The notes under the pieces: model-generated
The model's database searches: none
Seen by the model: the letters and a program-made list of their open reading frames with translations, nothing else
What the model was told of the DNA's origin: nothing
Position numbers and translations under genes: made by a program
Shown: piece after piece, positions 1-8,500 of the stretch
Layout of the letters: every line of letters begins with the position of its first letter
Numbering within the stretch: position 1 is the first letter of the stretch
NCBI GenBank assembly: GCA_022446795.1
Contig: JAKVBX010000017.1
Coordinates: forward strand, 65,166 to 106,102
Length of the DNA stretch: 40,937 nucleotides
Reading direction: 5' to 3'
Origin: Phycisphaerales bacterium
GTDB taxonomy: Bacteria; Planctomycetota; Phycisphaerae; Phycisphaerales; SM1A02

Positions 1-845
1 GCCGACCAGTGGCCCAGGTCCAGTGGTCGAGCGTGTCGGGTTTCAAACGGATCGCCCCCGGCGACGATGTGATCCATGTGCAGGCGGGCGGACGTGATGA
101 GCGTCCGTTCCATGGCATCGAGATCCCGTTGGCACAGGAGGGTGGCGTCGCGTTCGATCTGGTCAAGCAGGCCAGGGTCCTTCAACGCGGCGACCTTGAT
201 CGCTTCGCTGAGTCCACTTCGCCAATGCACGTCGTCCAGTGAGTCCAGGAGCGTCGTGTCGTTGACGACCGCGACCGGTGGACTGAAGGTCCCGAGGAAG
301 TTCTTGACGCCCATCGCATTGATGGCGTTCTTGACGCCGATGCCGGCATCGCCCTGCGCCAGGGTCGTGGAGGGAAATCGTATGACGCCCATGCCACGGT
401 GAGCCGTGGCCGCCGCGAAGCCAGCGGCGTCGAGCACGGCACCACCGCCGAAGATTACGACGATCGACCGACGGCAGAGATGCGATTCGGCGATGGCCTT
501 GATCGTGGTCTCGAATGCCTCCCAGCCGTTCTTGGACACCTCGCCACCGGGCAGGATCACCGGGGGGTGCCCGCCGCTGACGCGATCGGGATGCCGGGCG
601 ACCCATCCTTCCCAGTCCGACAGCAGTCCCGGGCGGGCGTTGATCAGTCCCTGGTCAAACACCGCCAGCATGCGGGTTGGTTCCGGGGCGTTCGGCAGCA
701 CCGATGCCAGGACGTCATTGCCCTCCCGCAGGGCGTGGCGGGTGAAGCGGAGCCGATGGGTCCACGACACCGAGAACTCGCCGTCCATCGAGACTCGGGC
801 GAGGTCCTGGTCCAGTTCCAGGGCATTAGGCGGGGTCGAGGCCAT
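1..845 (-). CDS. Sugar-phosphate cyclase, 3-dehydroquinate synthase-like (EboD type), partial
   Basis: The first 281 residues are present and the C-terminus lies beyond the left window edge. The protein belongs to the AroB-like sugar-phosphate cyclase fold: NAD-binding GGGAVLDAAGF at 133-143, PSTTLAQGDAGIGVKN at 158-173, SEAIKVA at 213-219 (metal-ligand Glu214), GGDPFE at 263-268 and GHW at 278-280. True AroB has DSSVGGKT where this has DAGIGVKN, a change I associate with the EboD/EEVS-like branch, so a sedoheptulose-7-phosphate-type or unknown sugar phosphate may be the substrate rather than DAHP. Function beyond cyclase is inference. The ATG at 845 lacks a Shine-Dalgarno, but TATAGT lies 6 nt upstream. 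It follows the SpoIIE phosphatase gene by 15 bp. Other ebo genes, if present, would lie left of the window. Confidence 0.82.
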   Translation of the reverse strand, partial: MASTPPNALELDQDLARVSMDGEFSVSWTHRLRFTRHALREGNDVLASVLPNAPEPTRMLAVFDQGLINARPGLLSDWEGWVARHPDRVSGGHPPVILPGGEVSKNGWEAFETTIKAIAESHLCRRSIVVIFGGGAVLDAAGFAAATAHRGMGVIRFPSTTLAQGDAGIGVKNAINAMGVKNFLGTFSPPVAVVNDTTLLDSLDDVHWRSGLSEAIKVAALKDPGLLDQIERDATLLCQRDLDAMERTLITSARLHMDHIVAGGDPFETRHARPLDLGHWS

Positions 846-851
846 GATTCG

Positions 852-857
852 ACTATA
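852..857 (-). promoter_or_regulatory. Putative -10 box TATAGT, leaderless start of the cyclase gene
   Basis: TATAGT read on the minus strand ends 6 nt before the ATG at 845, so transcription would begin at or next to the start codon. It fills most of the 15-bp gap after the upstream gene. No good -35 was seen. Confidence 0.45.
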
Positions 858-860
858 CGG

Positions 861-2813
861 TCAGCCCGTGCCTCCGGGCTCGGAAGAGTCGCCAGAAGGC
901 GCATCGGACGGGGTGGAATGTAGCCGATGCAGGTCCATCACGGTCACGTCATCGAAGAGGTTCCCATCCTGTACGGTCTCGGCGATGTCCGCGAGTTGAT
1001 CACAGACCTCCTTGGCGGACGGGGTACCAAGTGTCCTGAGGCGTTTGACCACGCCGTCGGTGTCCACCATCTTTCCGTCGGCGCCATGAGCCTCGACGAG
1101 GCCATCGGTATAGAGGATGAAGTGGTCCCCGGGTTCGATCTGCAGCGTCTCCGTCGTCCAGGTGGCGCCATCCAACGTGCCGAGGATCGTGCCCGTGGCG
1201 GCAGTCACGGAACGGGGTTCACCCACGGCCGGTTGCAGCAGGCCCGGATGGTGACCCGCGTTGGCGTACTTCAAGTTCCCGGTTCTCGTGTCATAGACCC
1301 CGAGGAAGAGCGTCACGAAGAGGCCCTGTTCGTTGTCGGCCTGGAGACGGTGGTTCACTCGCTTCAGGATGGCCGCGGGATCATGCTCGCGCGTGGCGAC
1401 CATGCGGAGAGTCGTTCGGGCGACACCCATGAAGATCGCTGCCGGGACGCCCTTGCCGGCGACGTCACCGAGCATGAAGGCCAGGTGGCGATCATCCAGG
1501 GCCCAGTAGTCGTAGAAGTCTCCGGCCACGTGATGAGCGGGGAGGTTCACGGCGGCGATTTCCACGTCGACGGGCCGCTCGAAGCGGGGGGCGACGTGGG
1601 GTTGCAGGGACTGCTGGATGTCGCGGGCGATATCCAGTTCGCGTTCCACGGAGAGGCGACTGGCCTCGGCCTGGGCCAGGGCGTCGACGTTGCTCTCCAG
1701 GGACTCGATCATCTGGTTGAACCCCCGGATCATCTGGGAGATCTCATCGATGCCGGAGCCGGTTTCCACTCGCACGGACAGGTCACCGGTACGGGCTCGA
1801 TCCATGGCGGCGTTCAATCGGCGAAGGCGATGGGTGAGCAGCAGGCCCATCACGATGATGACCACCACGATGACCACGAGACCGATGACGCCGATGAGGA
1901 TGTCGCGTTGAAACAGTGAGTACACCGGCTCGAGAATGGTCGACTCGGGCACGGCATCAAGCAGCAGCCACTGCGTTTCCTCGAGGACGGCCCAGGCGAT
2001 CCAGTAGTTCTCACCTTCGAAGTGGGTCGGCGCATGCGTGGCGTTGGAGGGCTTGCCGGATTCGCGTTCCGAGGTGATCACCTCGCGGAGTTGCGTCATG
2101 TTCGGCAGGTCCGGTGTATCCACGAGCGTGCTGACCGGCTTGCCGATGTCCTGCGGGTTCTCGGTGGACACGATGATCCAGGAGTCATCGACGATGACGA
2201 ATCGACTGTGCAGCGGCAACTCACGGGCGGCTTCGTTCTGGAGATCCTCCAGGCGGATACCCACCGCGATCAGGCCGACGACCTCATCGTTGATGACGAA
2301 GGGGTGGAAGTAGGCGCAGATCTTGATCTGCTCCGCCTCCGTGGTCCATGGCTCGGTCCACCCGCCATACGGGTTGTTGGCATCGAGGTATCGCTTGGCC
2401 ACCCGCTGGGCTTCAACGGTGGTCAACGCGGTCGACTTGATCCCGTCGGCCTCCCGGCGCGAACGCCATCCCGTGAGGGGTTCGGTCTTGGGATTGCCCC
2501 AGGCGATCGAGGCGCCGAACACGAGCGGCTCGGTCGTGAGGAGATTCTTGAGGAGACTGGCCTCGGTCGCCTTGGTCGCCTCGGGGTCCTTTTCGGCGAA
2601 GTCGGCCACGGTCCGGGCGACGGTTCCGATCCTGACCAGGCGGCTGTCGAGATAGTCCGCCACCATCTCGACCGCCAGGCGGGAACGCAGGGACCCATCC
2701 CGGCTGGCCAGGCGTCCCATTGAACGGAACTGGGCCAGGCAGATGAAGCAGTAGATCGCCAGCAGTGGGATGCCCACTGCCAGGATGAACTTCATGACGA
2801 TGTTGAGTCTCAC
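861..2813 (-). CDS. Membrane sensor SpoIIE/RsbU-type PP2C phosphatase
   Basis: 650 residues. An N-terminal membrane helix (about 8-28) is followed by a large extracytoplasmic sensor region of dCache type (about 35-290), a second membrane helix (about 304-328), a HAMP segment (about 329-383) and a C-terminal PP2C/SpoIIE domain that includes GDFYDYW and the GDVAGKGVPAA motif with its metal-binding Asp. The family dephosphorylates anti-sigma-factor antagonists (STAS proteins) in partner-switching stress control, here presumably in answer to a periplasmic ligand. The start is GTG at 2813, in a 4-bp GTGA overlap with the stop of the upstream lipoprotein gene, so the two are probably translationally coupled. 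A STAS protein is encoded separately at 8501-8881; whether it is the partner is unknown. Confidence 0.9.
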   Translation of the reverse strand: MRLNIVMKFILAVGIPLLAIYCFICLAQFRSMGRLASRDGSLRSRLAVEMVADYLDSRLVRIGTVARTVADFAEKDPEATKATEASLLKNLLTTEPLVFGASIAWGNPKTEPLTGWRSRREADGIKSTALTTVEAQRVAKRYLDANNPYGGWTEPWTTEAEQIKICAYFHPFVINDEVVGLIAVGIRLEDLQNEAARELPLHSRFVIVDDSWIIVSTENPQDIGKPVSTLVDTPDLPNMTQLREVITSERESGKPSNATHAPTHFEGENYWIAWAVLEETQWLLLDAVPESTILEPVYSLFQRDILIGVIGLVVIVVVIIVMGLLLTHRLRRLNAAMDRARTGDLSVRVETGSGIDEISQMIRGFNQMIESLESNVDALAQAEASRLSVERELDIARDIQQSLQPHVAPRFERPVDVEIAAVNLPAHHVAGDFYDYWALDDRHLAFMLGDVAGKGVPAAIFMGVARTTLRMVATREHDPAAILKRVNHRLQADNEQGLFVTLFLGVYDTRTGNLKYANAGHHPGLLQPAVGEPRSVTAATGTILGTLDGATWTTETLQIEPGDHFILYTDGLVEAHGADGKMVDTDGVVKRLRTLGTPSAKEVCDQLADIAETVQDGNLFDDVTVMDLHRLHSTPSDAPSGDSSEPGGTG

Positions 2814-4420
2814 GGTTTGGATTTCGCCTCGGGTGTGACTCGGAAGATTCGATGTCCTGTGTCGACCTGGCCGAACATGTCGGTGGATTCCACTTCGATC
2901 ACGTGACCGCCGGGGGCCAGGTCCGCGGGAAGCGTCGAGACCCAGACATGGGAGGACGGCGTCGCCTCGCCCAGCGGTCGACCGCGGGGTGTCCGGTTGA
3001 GCGACTCGTTCACGTACGCCAGTTCACACCAGGGGTCTGCCCGCGTCTCGTGCGTCATGTCGACCCAGGGACCATCGTCCACCCGCATGCGGACACGGGA
3101 TCGGGACGACCCCAGCCAGACATTGGCGATCACCGGGGTGTCACCGACACTGGACTCGGGGATGGAACCGGGTACGAAGAGATGCATCTGCTGATCGGGA
3201 TCCATCCTCGCGGCCACGAAACGCATGTCGTAGTCGAAGTTCTCGACGCCCAGCACGATGTGTCCGTTGGGTGCGCCGCACTGCATCATGGCGTGCGGGA
3301 TGCCGTACTCGTCCGGCTCACCTTTCCACCAGCATCCGCAGGCGGTGCCGGCGATCAGGTGGTGGTGCGGGGTGTCGCGACCGACGTCGGCGGGAAAGTC
3401 CATGAATTCGTGCCGCTGCTTGTGGTAGTGGGCCGAGATCGAGACGGTGTTGGGGCGATCCGCGATCAGTCGAAGCAGGTCGTCTGCATTCCGGGTGCCC
3501 GTCAGGGGGATGTGCATGACCAGGACGACCAGCGTCTCGCGTCCGATGTGCTTGAGGTCCTCTTCGATGAAGGTCAGGGTGTCTTCGGTGAATCCACCTT
3601 GGTACTTCCCATCACCGTTGTAGATGACATCATCGATCACGATGAAGTGCGCCGTCCCCCAGTCGAAGGCGTATGTCCCCGGCCCATACAGTCGCTGCCA
3701 GGTCTCGTCGGACAACTCGTCGCCGGGGACATCGAAGTTCATGTCGTGGTTTCCGTGGACGTTGAACCACGGGATGCCGGTGCGCCCCATCACCGCATTG
3801 TGCGCTGGAAGGACGTCGAGATTGTCGAACACGAGGTCGCCAAGCCCGATGCCGAACGCCGCGTCCGTTCCCACCATCGGTTCCACGACATCGCGGGCGA
3901 GATAGTCCACCTCGGTCAGGTTGCGCGACTGGGGATCACCGATGAGGATGACACTGAAGGGCCCATGTTCGTCTTGGCGTTGAAGCGGAAAGTCGATCGA
4001 CCCGGGGTCGGCCGGCGTCGGGGCCACGCCGGCGTACTTCAATGAGGTCGGTGAGCCCGCGGGGTTGTGGACCCGGTAGAACTGCGGCAGGCCGTTCTCA
4101 TCCAGTGGCGAGATCCAGTGCCGTGGCTTGATGACGAAGATCGTGTCCCCGGGGCGGGCATCGAGGAACCAGCGTCCGCGGACATCAGTCAGCACCACGT
4201 CGCGGCCATTGGAGACCCGGATGCGGGCCAGGCCCTTCTCCCGCTCGTCGCGGACACCGTTCCCATTCTCGTCCTCGTAGACGATGCCCTTGAGCGGCGT
4301 GCTGCCCGGGTCGGGCATGGCCTCGGTTCGGTTGCATCCGAGCAGGAGGATGCCTGTGACCAGCGACAACGCTGCTCGTCCCAGGATTCGGGTTCTACTG
4401 GCCTGGCCGTTTGTCTGCAT
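2810..4420 (-). CDS. Calcineurin-like metallophosphoesterase lipoprotein
   Basis: 536 residues. The signal peptide ends in a lipobox (LLGC, Cys29), so the protein is probably lipid-anchored outside the inner membrane. Residues 45-70 form an SdrB-like calcium loop (DENGNGVRDERE) with a beta-sandwich N-domain typical of this phosphoesterase subgroup. The metallophosphatase signature is complete: GDPQ (161-164), GDLVFDN (194-200), GNHD (223-226), His303 in VMHIPL, and the HYH motif at 331-333. A C-terminal Metallophos_C-like domain follows. The substrate is not evident; extracellular phosphodiester or phosphomonoester scavenging is plausible. It heads a minus-strand operon with the SpoIIE phosphatase and the cyclase. 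TACCCT lies 6 nt before the ATG and no Shine-Dalgarno is seen. Confidence 0.9.
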   Translation of the reverse strand: MQTNGQASRTRILGRAALSLVTGILLLGCNRTEAMPDPGSTPLKGIVYEDENGNGVRDEREKGLARIRVSNGRDVVLTDVRGRWFLDARPGDTIFVIKPRHWISPLDENGLPQFYRVHNPAGSPTSLKYAGVAPTPADPGSIDFPLQRQDEHGPFSVILIGDPQSRNLTEVDYLARDVVEPMVGTDAAFGIGLGDLVFDNLDVLPAHNAVMGRTGIPWFNVHGNHDMNFDVPGDELSDETWQRLYGPGTYAFDWGTAHFIVIDDVIYNGDGKYQGGFTEDTLTFIEEDLKHIGRETLVVLVMHIPLTGTRNADDLLRLIADRPNTVSISAHYHKQRHEFMDFPADVGRDTPHHHLIAGTACGCWWKGEPDEYGIPHAMMQCGAPNGHIVLGVENFDYDMRFVAARMDPDQQMHLFVPGSIPESSVGDTPVIANVWLGSSRSRVRMRVDDGPWVDMTHETRADPWCELAYVNESLNRTPRGRPLGEATPSSHVWVSTLPADLAPGGHVIEVESTDMFGQVDTGHRIFRVTPEAKSKP

Positions 4421-4426
4421 CGCTGG

Positions 4427-4432
4427 AGGGTA
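4427..4432 (-). promoter_or_regulatory. Putative -10 box TACCCT, leaderless start of the phosphoesterase gene
   Basis: TACCCT on the minus strand lies exactly 6 nt before the ATG at 4420. A plus-strand box (TATCCT, 4445-4450) lies just beyond it, so the 115-bp divergent gap appears to hold two diverging promoters. Confidence 0.45.
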
Positions 4433-4444
4433 GCCGCGAACGGC

Positions 4445-4450
4445 TATCCT
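4445..4450 (+). promoter_or_regulatory. Putative -10 box TATCCT for the 4536 gene
   Basis: TATCCT on the plus strand would give a leader of about 80 nt carrying AGGAGA (4525-4530) in front of the ATG at 4536. Alternatively it could serve an ATG at 4455 only 4 nt away, which would add 27 residues that do not look protein-like. Confidence 0.3.
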
Positions 4451-4535
4451 CGCGATGATCAGGGGGCGGGCCGGGTGGACAGCCGTTGTTGGCGAGGTTC
4501 AGGCCCGGTGGTGCCCCGGACGTCAGGAGATATCC

Positions 4536-5018
4536 ATGCATGAGTTGGAAGAACGTATTCGCCGCCTGGAAGGTGGCCGGGCCCGATTTCGCCTGGCGGC
4601 CGTGGCCCTCGTTCCGGCATTGATCGCGTTGGGGGTCCTGGCGGGTGCGGCCCTGGATCAACCTCACCAGTCGCCCATCAAGGACCAGGTCATGGCCCGG
4701 TCCGTGGTGATCGTTGACGATGAAAACCGTCCCCGGATCGACCTGGGTGTCGACGCGTCGCTGGGCAGCCGGATCTTCATCCGGGATGAGCAGGGGATTC
4801 CGGTGCTCACGTTCACCACCATGGGAGGCGGAGGTTCCATCACGGTGCTGGATCGAGCCGGTCTTCCCGTGGCGAGGCTGTCGGCCAGCACGACCGGCGA
4901 CGGGCTCCTGCGGTTGTCCGACAAGTCAGGTCACACCATCACCCGGCTCGGTCGCTGGGGCGATCGCAAGGCACCCGGCCTGGAGTTCTATCCGCAGGTG
5001 GATCAGCCCGGCGAGTAG
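4536..5018 (+). CDS. Membrane-anchored hypothetical protein with short beta repeats
   Basis: 160 residues, family not recognised. A charged coiled-coil-like start (about 1-20) leads into one membrane helix (about 22-40). The rest faces outward and is built of short repeats of the pattern V-x-D-x-x-G-x-P-R-x-x-L (VIVDDENRPRIDLG, FIRDEQGIPVLTF, TVLDRAGLPVARL, RLSDKSGHTITRL), which suggests a small beta-helix or beta-solenoid. ATG 4536 is chosen because AGGAGA sits 5 nt upstream; an in-frame ATG at 4455 is the alternative. The 3' end overlaps the convergent aminotransferase gene by 16 bp. Confidence 0.72.
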   Translation: MHELEERIRRLEGGRARFRLAAVALVPALIALGVLAGAALDQPHQSPIKDQVMARSVVIVDDENRPRIDLGVDASLGSRIFIRDEQGIPVLTFTTMGGGGSITVLDRAGLPVARLSASTTGDGLLRLSDKSGHTITRLGRWGDRKAPGLEFYPQVDQPGE

Positions 5019-6217
5019 GCCTTGAGTCCGGCCTCGAGGATCTTGACGCACCGCTTGATGACGTCCTTGTCCAGGACGTAGGCCATTCGGACCTCGTTCT
5101 GCCCGAGGCCTTCGGTGCTGTAGAAGCCGCCAAGCGGCGCCACGCAGACCGTCTCGTTATCGACCGTGAAGTCCGTCACCAGCCACTTGGCAAAGTGGTC
5201 GGCATCCTTCACTGGCAGCGGAACCGCCAGGTAGAAGGCCCCCTTGGGTGGCTGGACGTCGATACCGATCGCATTGAGCCCGGACACGAGCGTATCGCGG
5301 CGTCCCTTGTACTCGGTGACCACGTTGTGGAAGTACTCCGGCGGCGTGTCGAGGGCGGCCAGGCCGGCCTTCTGATCGACCGTGGGTGGAGACAGGCGGG
5401 CCTGTCCGAAGTGCAGGGCGGCCTTTCGGACCTCGCGGTTCCGCGTCACGAGGCAACCGATTCTCGCTCCACAGGCGCTGTATCGCTTCGACACCGAGTC
5501 AATCACGATGGAATGTTCAGCGGCCCCGGGGATCGAGAGTATCGACGTCGCCAGGCTGCCCTGCGGCTGGTCGTAGATGAACTCCCGGTAGACCTCATCA
5601 CAGATCAGGAAGATCCCGTGTCGCGCGCAGATGTCGGACAACGCGGCGAGTTCGTCCGCCGAGAGGACGACGCCGGTCGGGTTCCCCGGGGTGGGGAGGA
5701 CCAGGCCTCGGGTCTTGCCGGTGATGGCCGCTTCGACACTGGCCGGGTCGATGCGATACCCCTCGCTGGCGTGAGTGGTCACGGGTGCGGTCGTGATGCC
5801 GAGGATGTGGGCGTACCCGTAGTAGTTGGTGTAGTACGGCTCGCACACCAGGATCTCGTCGCCGGGATCCGTGATGGAAGCCATGGCAAAGAGCAACGCC
5901 TCGGAGCCGCCGACGGTGACGACGATGTCATCCGGGGTGACCGGGGGCTGATCCCCGACAACCCGGCTGTAGTACTTGCTGGCCAACGCTTCGCGGTACT
6001 CCACGTAGCCGTCGCTGGGGGCGTAGGCCAGGACGGTCTCGTCGTACTGCTGGTAGGCCTTGATCATGCCCGGCGGCGTGGCAATATCGGGCTGGCCGAT
6101 GTTCATGTAGTGGACGTTCGTCCCCTTGGCCGCGGTGTCCCGGGCGAGTGATGCCAGTGCTCGGATGGGGGATGAGGGTGCCTCAAGGCCCCTGCGTGAG
6201 AGCGTGATCGTGGTCAT
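5003..6217 (-). CDS. PLP-dependent class I/II aminotransferase
   Basis: 404 residues, normal length for fold-type I aspartate aminotransferase relatives. Visible PLP residues are Asn179 in GNPTG, Asp207 and Tyr210 in CDEVYREF, Lys244 in SVSKRYSACG (Schiff base) and Arg252 in GARIG. Substrate-carboxylate binding is suggested by NEVRMAY near the C-terminus. This subgroup transfers amino groups between amino acids and 2-oxoglutarate; the exact amino acid cannot be read from sequence. The ATG at 6217 is chosen because AAGGAG lies 10 nt upstream; a GTG four codons earlier overlaps that ribosome site and is unlikely. It overlaps the convergent 4536 gene by 16 bp. Confidence 0.92.
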   Translation of the reverse strand: MTTITLSRRGLEAPSSPIRALASLARDTAAKGTNVHYMNIGQPDIATPPGMIKAYQQYDETVLAYAPSDGYVEYREALASKYYSRVVGDQPPVTPDDIVVTVGGSEALLFAMASITDPGDEILVCEPYYTNYYGYAHILGITTAPVTTHASEGYRIDPASVEAAITGKTRGLVLPTPGNPTGVVLSADELAALSDICARHGIFLICDEVYREFIYDQPQGSLATSILSIPGAAEHSIVIDSVSKRYSACGARIGCLVTRNREVRKAALHFGQARLSPPTVDQKAGLAALDTPPEYFHNVVTEYKGRRDTLVSGLNAIGIDVQPPKGAFYLAVPLPVKDADHFAKWLVTDFTVDNETVCVAPLGGFYSTEGLGQNEVRMAYVLDKDVIKRCVKILEAGLKAYSPG

Positions 6218-6319
6218 GGCCGCCTGCACTCCTTGTCGGGTTTCACCGGATTCCGCCGGGGGGCTTGATCTTAGCAGCCCCCGGGGCCCGGGACGTGGCC
6301 CCGAGGGGCGTGAGGCCGC

Positions 6320-6325
6320 TATACT
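6320..6325 (+). promoter_or_regulatory. Putative -10 box TATACT upstream of the EF-hand secreted protein
   Basis: TATACT lies 80 bp before the ATG at 6406 in the divergent gap. No convincing -35 is visible. Confidence 0.35.
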
Positions 6326-6405
6326 CGTCCGCTCGTCCAGGCCCGAGGTGCCTCGGGGCTGGAGTCCGTATCCACTTATGCCAGTTGAATATCGAGGCCA
6401 CGACC

Positions 6406-7209
6406 ATGAGAAGGTTCTTCCTGATTCCCGCTGCCGCGACCGTACTTTCGCTCGCCGGACTTGCCGCTGGGCAGTCTGATGATGGGGCCCCGGATCCGGA
6501 TGCGGCTCATCGTGACATGAGCGCGCTGGAGACGGTGAACAACACCGCCGGCGACATGCTCGAGAACACGAACAAGCGAATCGCCCAGATGCAGGAATTC
6601 CTGAAGGAGAAGGGCGAGCTCCAGGACTATCGCAGTTCCGGCCACGGCGACATGAACAACGACGGCAAGTTGGACCAGTCCGACCTCTCCTGGAACATGT
6701 CCTTCGACCAGGCCCTGTCCATGACCAAGCAGCATGATGCGGCCATCGCCACCATGCAGGAGAAGGAGACGCCCGATCAGCGGCGCGTCGATGCCTACCG
6801 CAAGCTCGTGAAGTCGACCTGGGATGATCTTCACCAGAAGATGGCCGAGGTTCACGGCATGTCCGAGTACCTGTCCGCCAAGGGTCAGTTCAACGAGTAT
6901 CAGCAGTGGGCCCAGCAGCGCAATGCGGACGCCAACAAGGAACTCGTGGCCCGTCGGGCCCAGCAGTCCCAGGACGCCATCGCACTGGCCGCGGAGCGTA
7001 CCCACACCGCCGAGGATGCGATGAAGGCTCGCCAGGAAGCGATGAAGAAGCAGCACGAGCAGTTCGTCAAGAACTCCTGGCAGCAGTACAAGTTCAACCA
7101 GGAGCAGTACACCAAGCGGTTCAAGTACTCGGAGAAGTACAACCACGGGTACTGGAACGGTTACAACGACAACTACCCGGACGTCTACGGCTCCTACGGC
7201 ATGTGGTAG
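6406..7209 (+). CDS. Secreted helical protein with one EF-hand/dockerin-like calcium loop
   Basis: 267 residues, family not recognised. A signal peptide covers about 1-22 (ending LAAGQ). The mature part is charged, mostly helical and coiled-coil-like. Residues 82-93 form a textbook EF-hand or dockerin loop with Asp82, Asn84, Asp86, Gly87, Asp90 and Asp93 at the expected spacing. The last 40 residues are rich in Tyr, Asn and Gln (KYNHGYWNGYNDNYPD), as in adhesive or low-complexity surface proteins. The ATG at 6406 starts the signal peptide; the longer reading frame upstream is not protein-like. A short gap separates it from the DUF4286 gene, which may be cotranscribed. A calcium-dependent extracellular role is inference only. 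Confidence 0.75.
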   Translation: MRRFFLIPAAATVLSLAGLAAGQSDDGAPDPDAAHRDMSALETVNNTAGDMLENTNKRIAQMQEFLKEKGELQDYRSSGHGDMNNDGKLDQSDLSWNMSFDQALSMTKQHDAAIATMQEKETPDQRRVDAYRKLVKSTWDDLHQKMAEVHGMSEYLSAKGQFNEYQQWAQQRNADANKELVARRAQQSQDAIALAAERTHTAEDAMKARQEAMKKQHEQFVKNSWQQYKFNQEQYTKRFKYSEKYNHGYWNGYNDNYPDVYGSYGMW

Positions 7210-7248
7210 TCGCGGTCGGGTGGAGGTCCGCTGCAGCGGTATCCAACC

Positions 7249-7563
7249 ATGTTTCGCTACACCGTTTCCGCTGAGTTTCCCGACGAGTCACTGGCCTCGG
7301 AGTGGCTTCACTGGCTGCGTGATGGCCACATCGACGAGGTCCTGGCCGCCGGGGCGACGTCCGCAGAGATCGTCCGCTTGGACGAGGCCGTGACCGCGTT
7401 CGAGATCCGGTACGTCTTCCCGGATCGCGAGACCTTCAAGCGATATGAAGATGATCATGCGCCCCGCCTTCGGGCCGAGGGTGTTGAGCGATTCCCGGAG
7501 GCCCGCGGCGTGCAGTACGACCGCTCGACCGGCGTGATCGAGGCCACCTTCCCCGCCCCCTAG
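7249..7563 (+). CDS. DUF4286 family protein
   Basis: 104 residues, matching the DUF4286 family in length and pattern: an antiparallel alpha-beta small domain beginning FRYTVSAEF, with YVFPDRETFKRY in the middle and a terminal strand. The family is a ferredoxin-like fold seen next to many housekeeping genes and has no established function. It begins 39 bp after the secreted protein gene and ends 13 bp before the convergent folE2 stop, leaving little room for a terminator. No signal peptide, so cytoplasmic. Confidence 0.85.
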   Translation: MFRYTVSAEFPDESLASEWLHWLRDGHIDEVLAAGATSAEIVRLDEAVTAFEIRYVFPDRETFKRYEDDHAPRLRAEGVERFPEARGVQYDRSTGVIEATFPAP

Positions 7564-7576
7564 AACCGGGAACGAG

Positions 7577-8386
7577 TCAACGCTTGTCGCGGGTAATCTC
7601 GGCGTACGCGTTATGGCTGTGAATCGATTCGAAGTTCTCGCTTCGAACGTGGTACCACGTGATGCGGGAGTCCTCGTCGAGGATCAGTGCGAGGTCTCGA
7701 ACGATGTCTTCAACGAACTTGGGATTCTCAAAGGCCAGTTCCGTGACGAGCTTCTCATCGGGTCGCTTGAGCACGGAGTAGACCGGGCAGCTGGCGGCCG
7801 CTTCGATATGGCTGGCCAGTTCCTCGATCCACACCATGCCGTCGAATCGAATGTCGGCCGTGATCAGGCATCGCTGGTTGTGGGCGCCGTACTTGGCGAT
7901 TTCCTTCGAGCACGGGCAGAGGCTCGTGGCCGAGGCTGACACGCTCATGATGAAGTCCTCGCCGCGGTCGGAGGCTTCGCAGACGAATCGGCAGGGATAG
8001 TCCATCAGGCCCGGCAGACCGGTGACCGGTGCTTCCTTGGTGATGAAGTACGGGAAGTCCATCTCCACGTGGGCATCGGCCGCGTCCAGGTCGGTCCGGA
8101 GCTGACGGCACAGGTCGATGATCCGCTCCGGCTGGAGACCGGTTCGGTACTCGTTCAGGGCCTCGAGGAAGCGGCTCATGTGCGTGCCCTTCCGCTCGGC
8201 GGGCAGGGAGACGTACATGTTGATGCCGGCGACGGTCTCGACCAGTTCGCCATCAGGCCTGGCCAGCGTCACCGGGTACTTGATTTCCTTGACGCCCACC
8301 TTGTCGATGGCGACTCGACGGCGGTCCGGCTCGCTCTGGATGTCGGGCATCACGGCCTTGGTGGATTCGGTGCGGGCAGTGGTCAC
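7577..8386 (-). CDS. folE2: GTP cyclohydrolase IB, FolE2 type
   Basis: 269 residues. FolE2 converts GTP to 7,8-dihydroneopterin triphosphate, the first step of folate (and queuosine precursor) synthesis, and works with metals other than zinc. The family hallmark SLCPCSKEIAKYGAHNQR is at 155-172, with the catalytic Cys157 and conserved His169, and the N-terminal MPDIQSEPDRRR is typical. GTG at 8386 is taken as the start because GGGAG lies about 9 nt upstream; an ATG 12 codons later (MPDIQ) is also possible and gives the usual family N-terminus. The roughly 50-nt leader below a TACAAT box contains a GC-rich hairpin (8408-8426), which could be regulatory. Confidence 0.93.
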   Translation of the reverse strand: MTTARTESTKAVMPDIQSEPDRRRVAIDKVGVKEIKYPVTLARPDGELVETVAGINMYVSLPAERKGTHMSRFLEALNEYRTGLQPERIIDLCRQLRTDLDAADAHVEMDFPYFITKEAPVTGLPGLMDYPCRFVCEASDRGEDFIMSVSASATSLCPCSKEIAKYGAHNQRCLITADIRFDGMVWIEELASHIEAAASCPVYSVLKRPDEKLVTELAFENPKFVEDIVRDLALILDEDSRITWYHVRSENFESIHSHNAYAEITRDKR

Positions 8387-8439
8387 GAGTCAGGTACTCC
8401 CAGGAGGGGCGGCCCAGGGGGCCGCCGGCCAAGTCGTCC

Positions 8440-8445
8440 ATTGTA
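8440..8445 (-). promoter_or_regulatory. Putative -10 box TACAAT for folE2
   Basis: TACAAT on the minus strand lies about 54 bp before the GTG of folE2. Between them, 8408-8426 can pair as GGCGGCC/GGCCGCC around a 5-nt loop. No known riboswitch or Zur site was recognised. Confidence 0.35.
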
Positions 8446-8500
8446 TCGCCGCGGGGACGCTGCGAGCCGTGAAAATCACTGTCGCCGGGGCCGTGGGTGC

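Noticed and set aside
927-1919. Long plus-strand frame of 330 codons
   Set aside because: Antisense of the SpoIIE phosphatase gene, which has full domain structure; the plus frame is low-complexity Gly/His/Asp.
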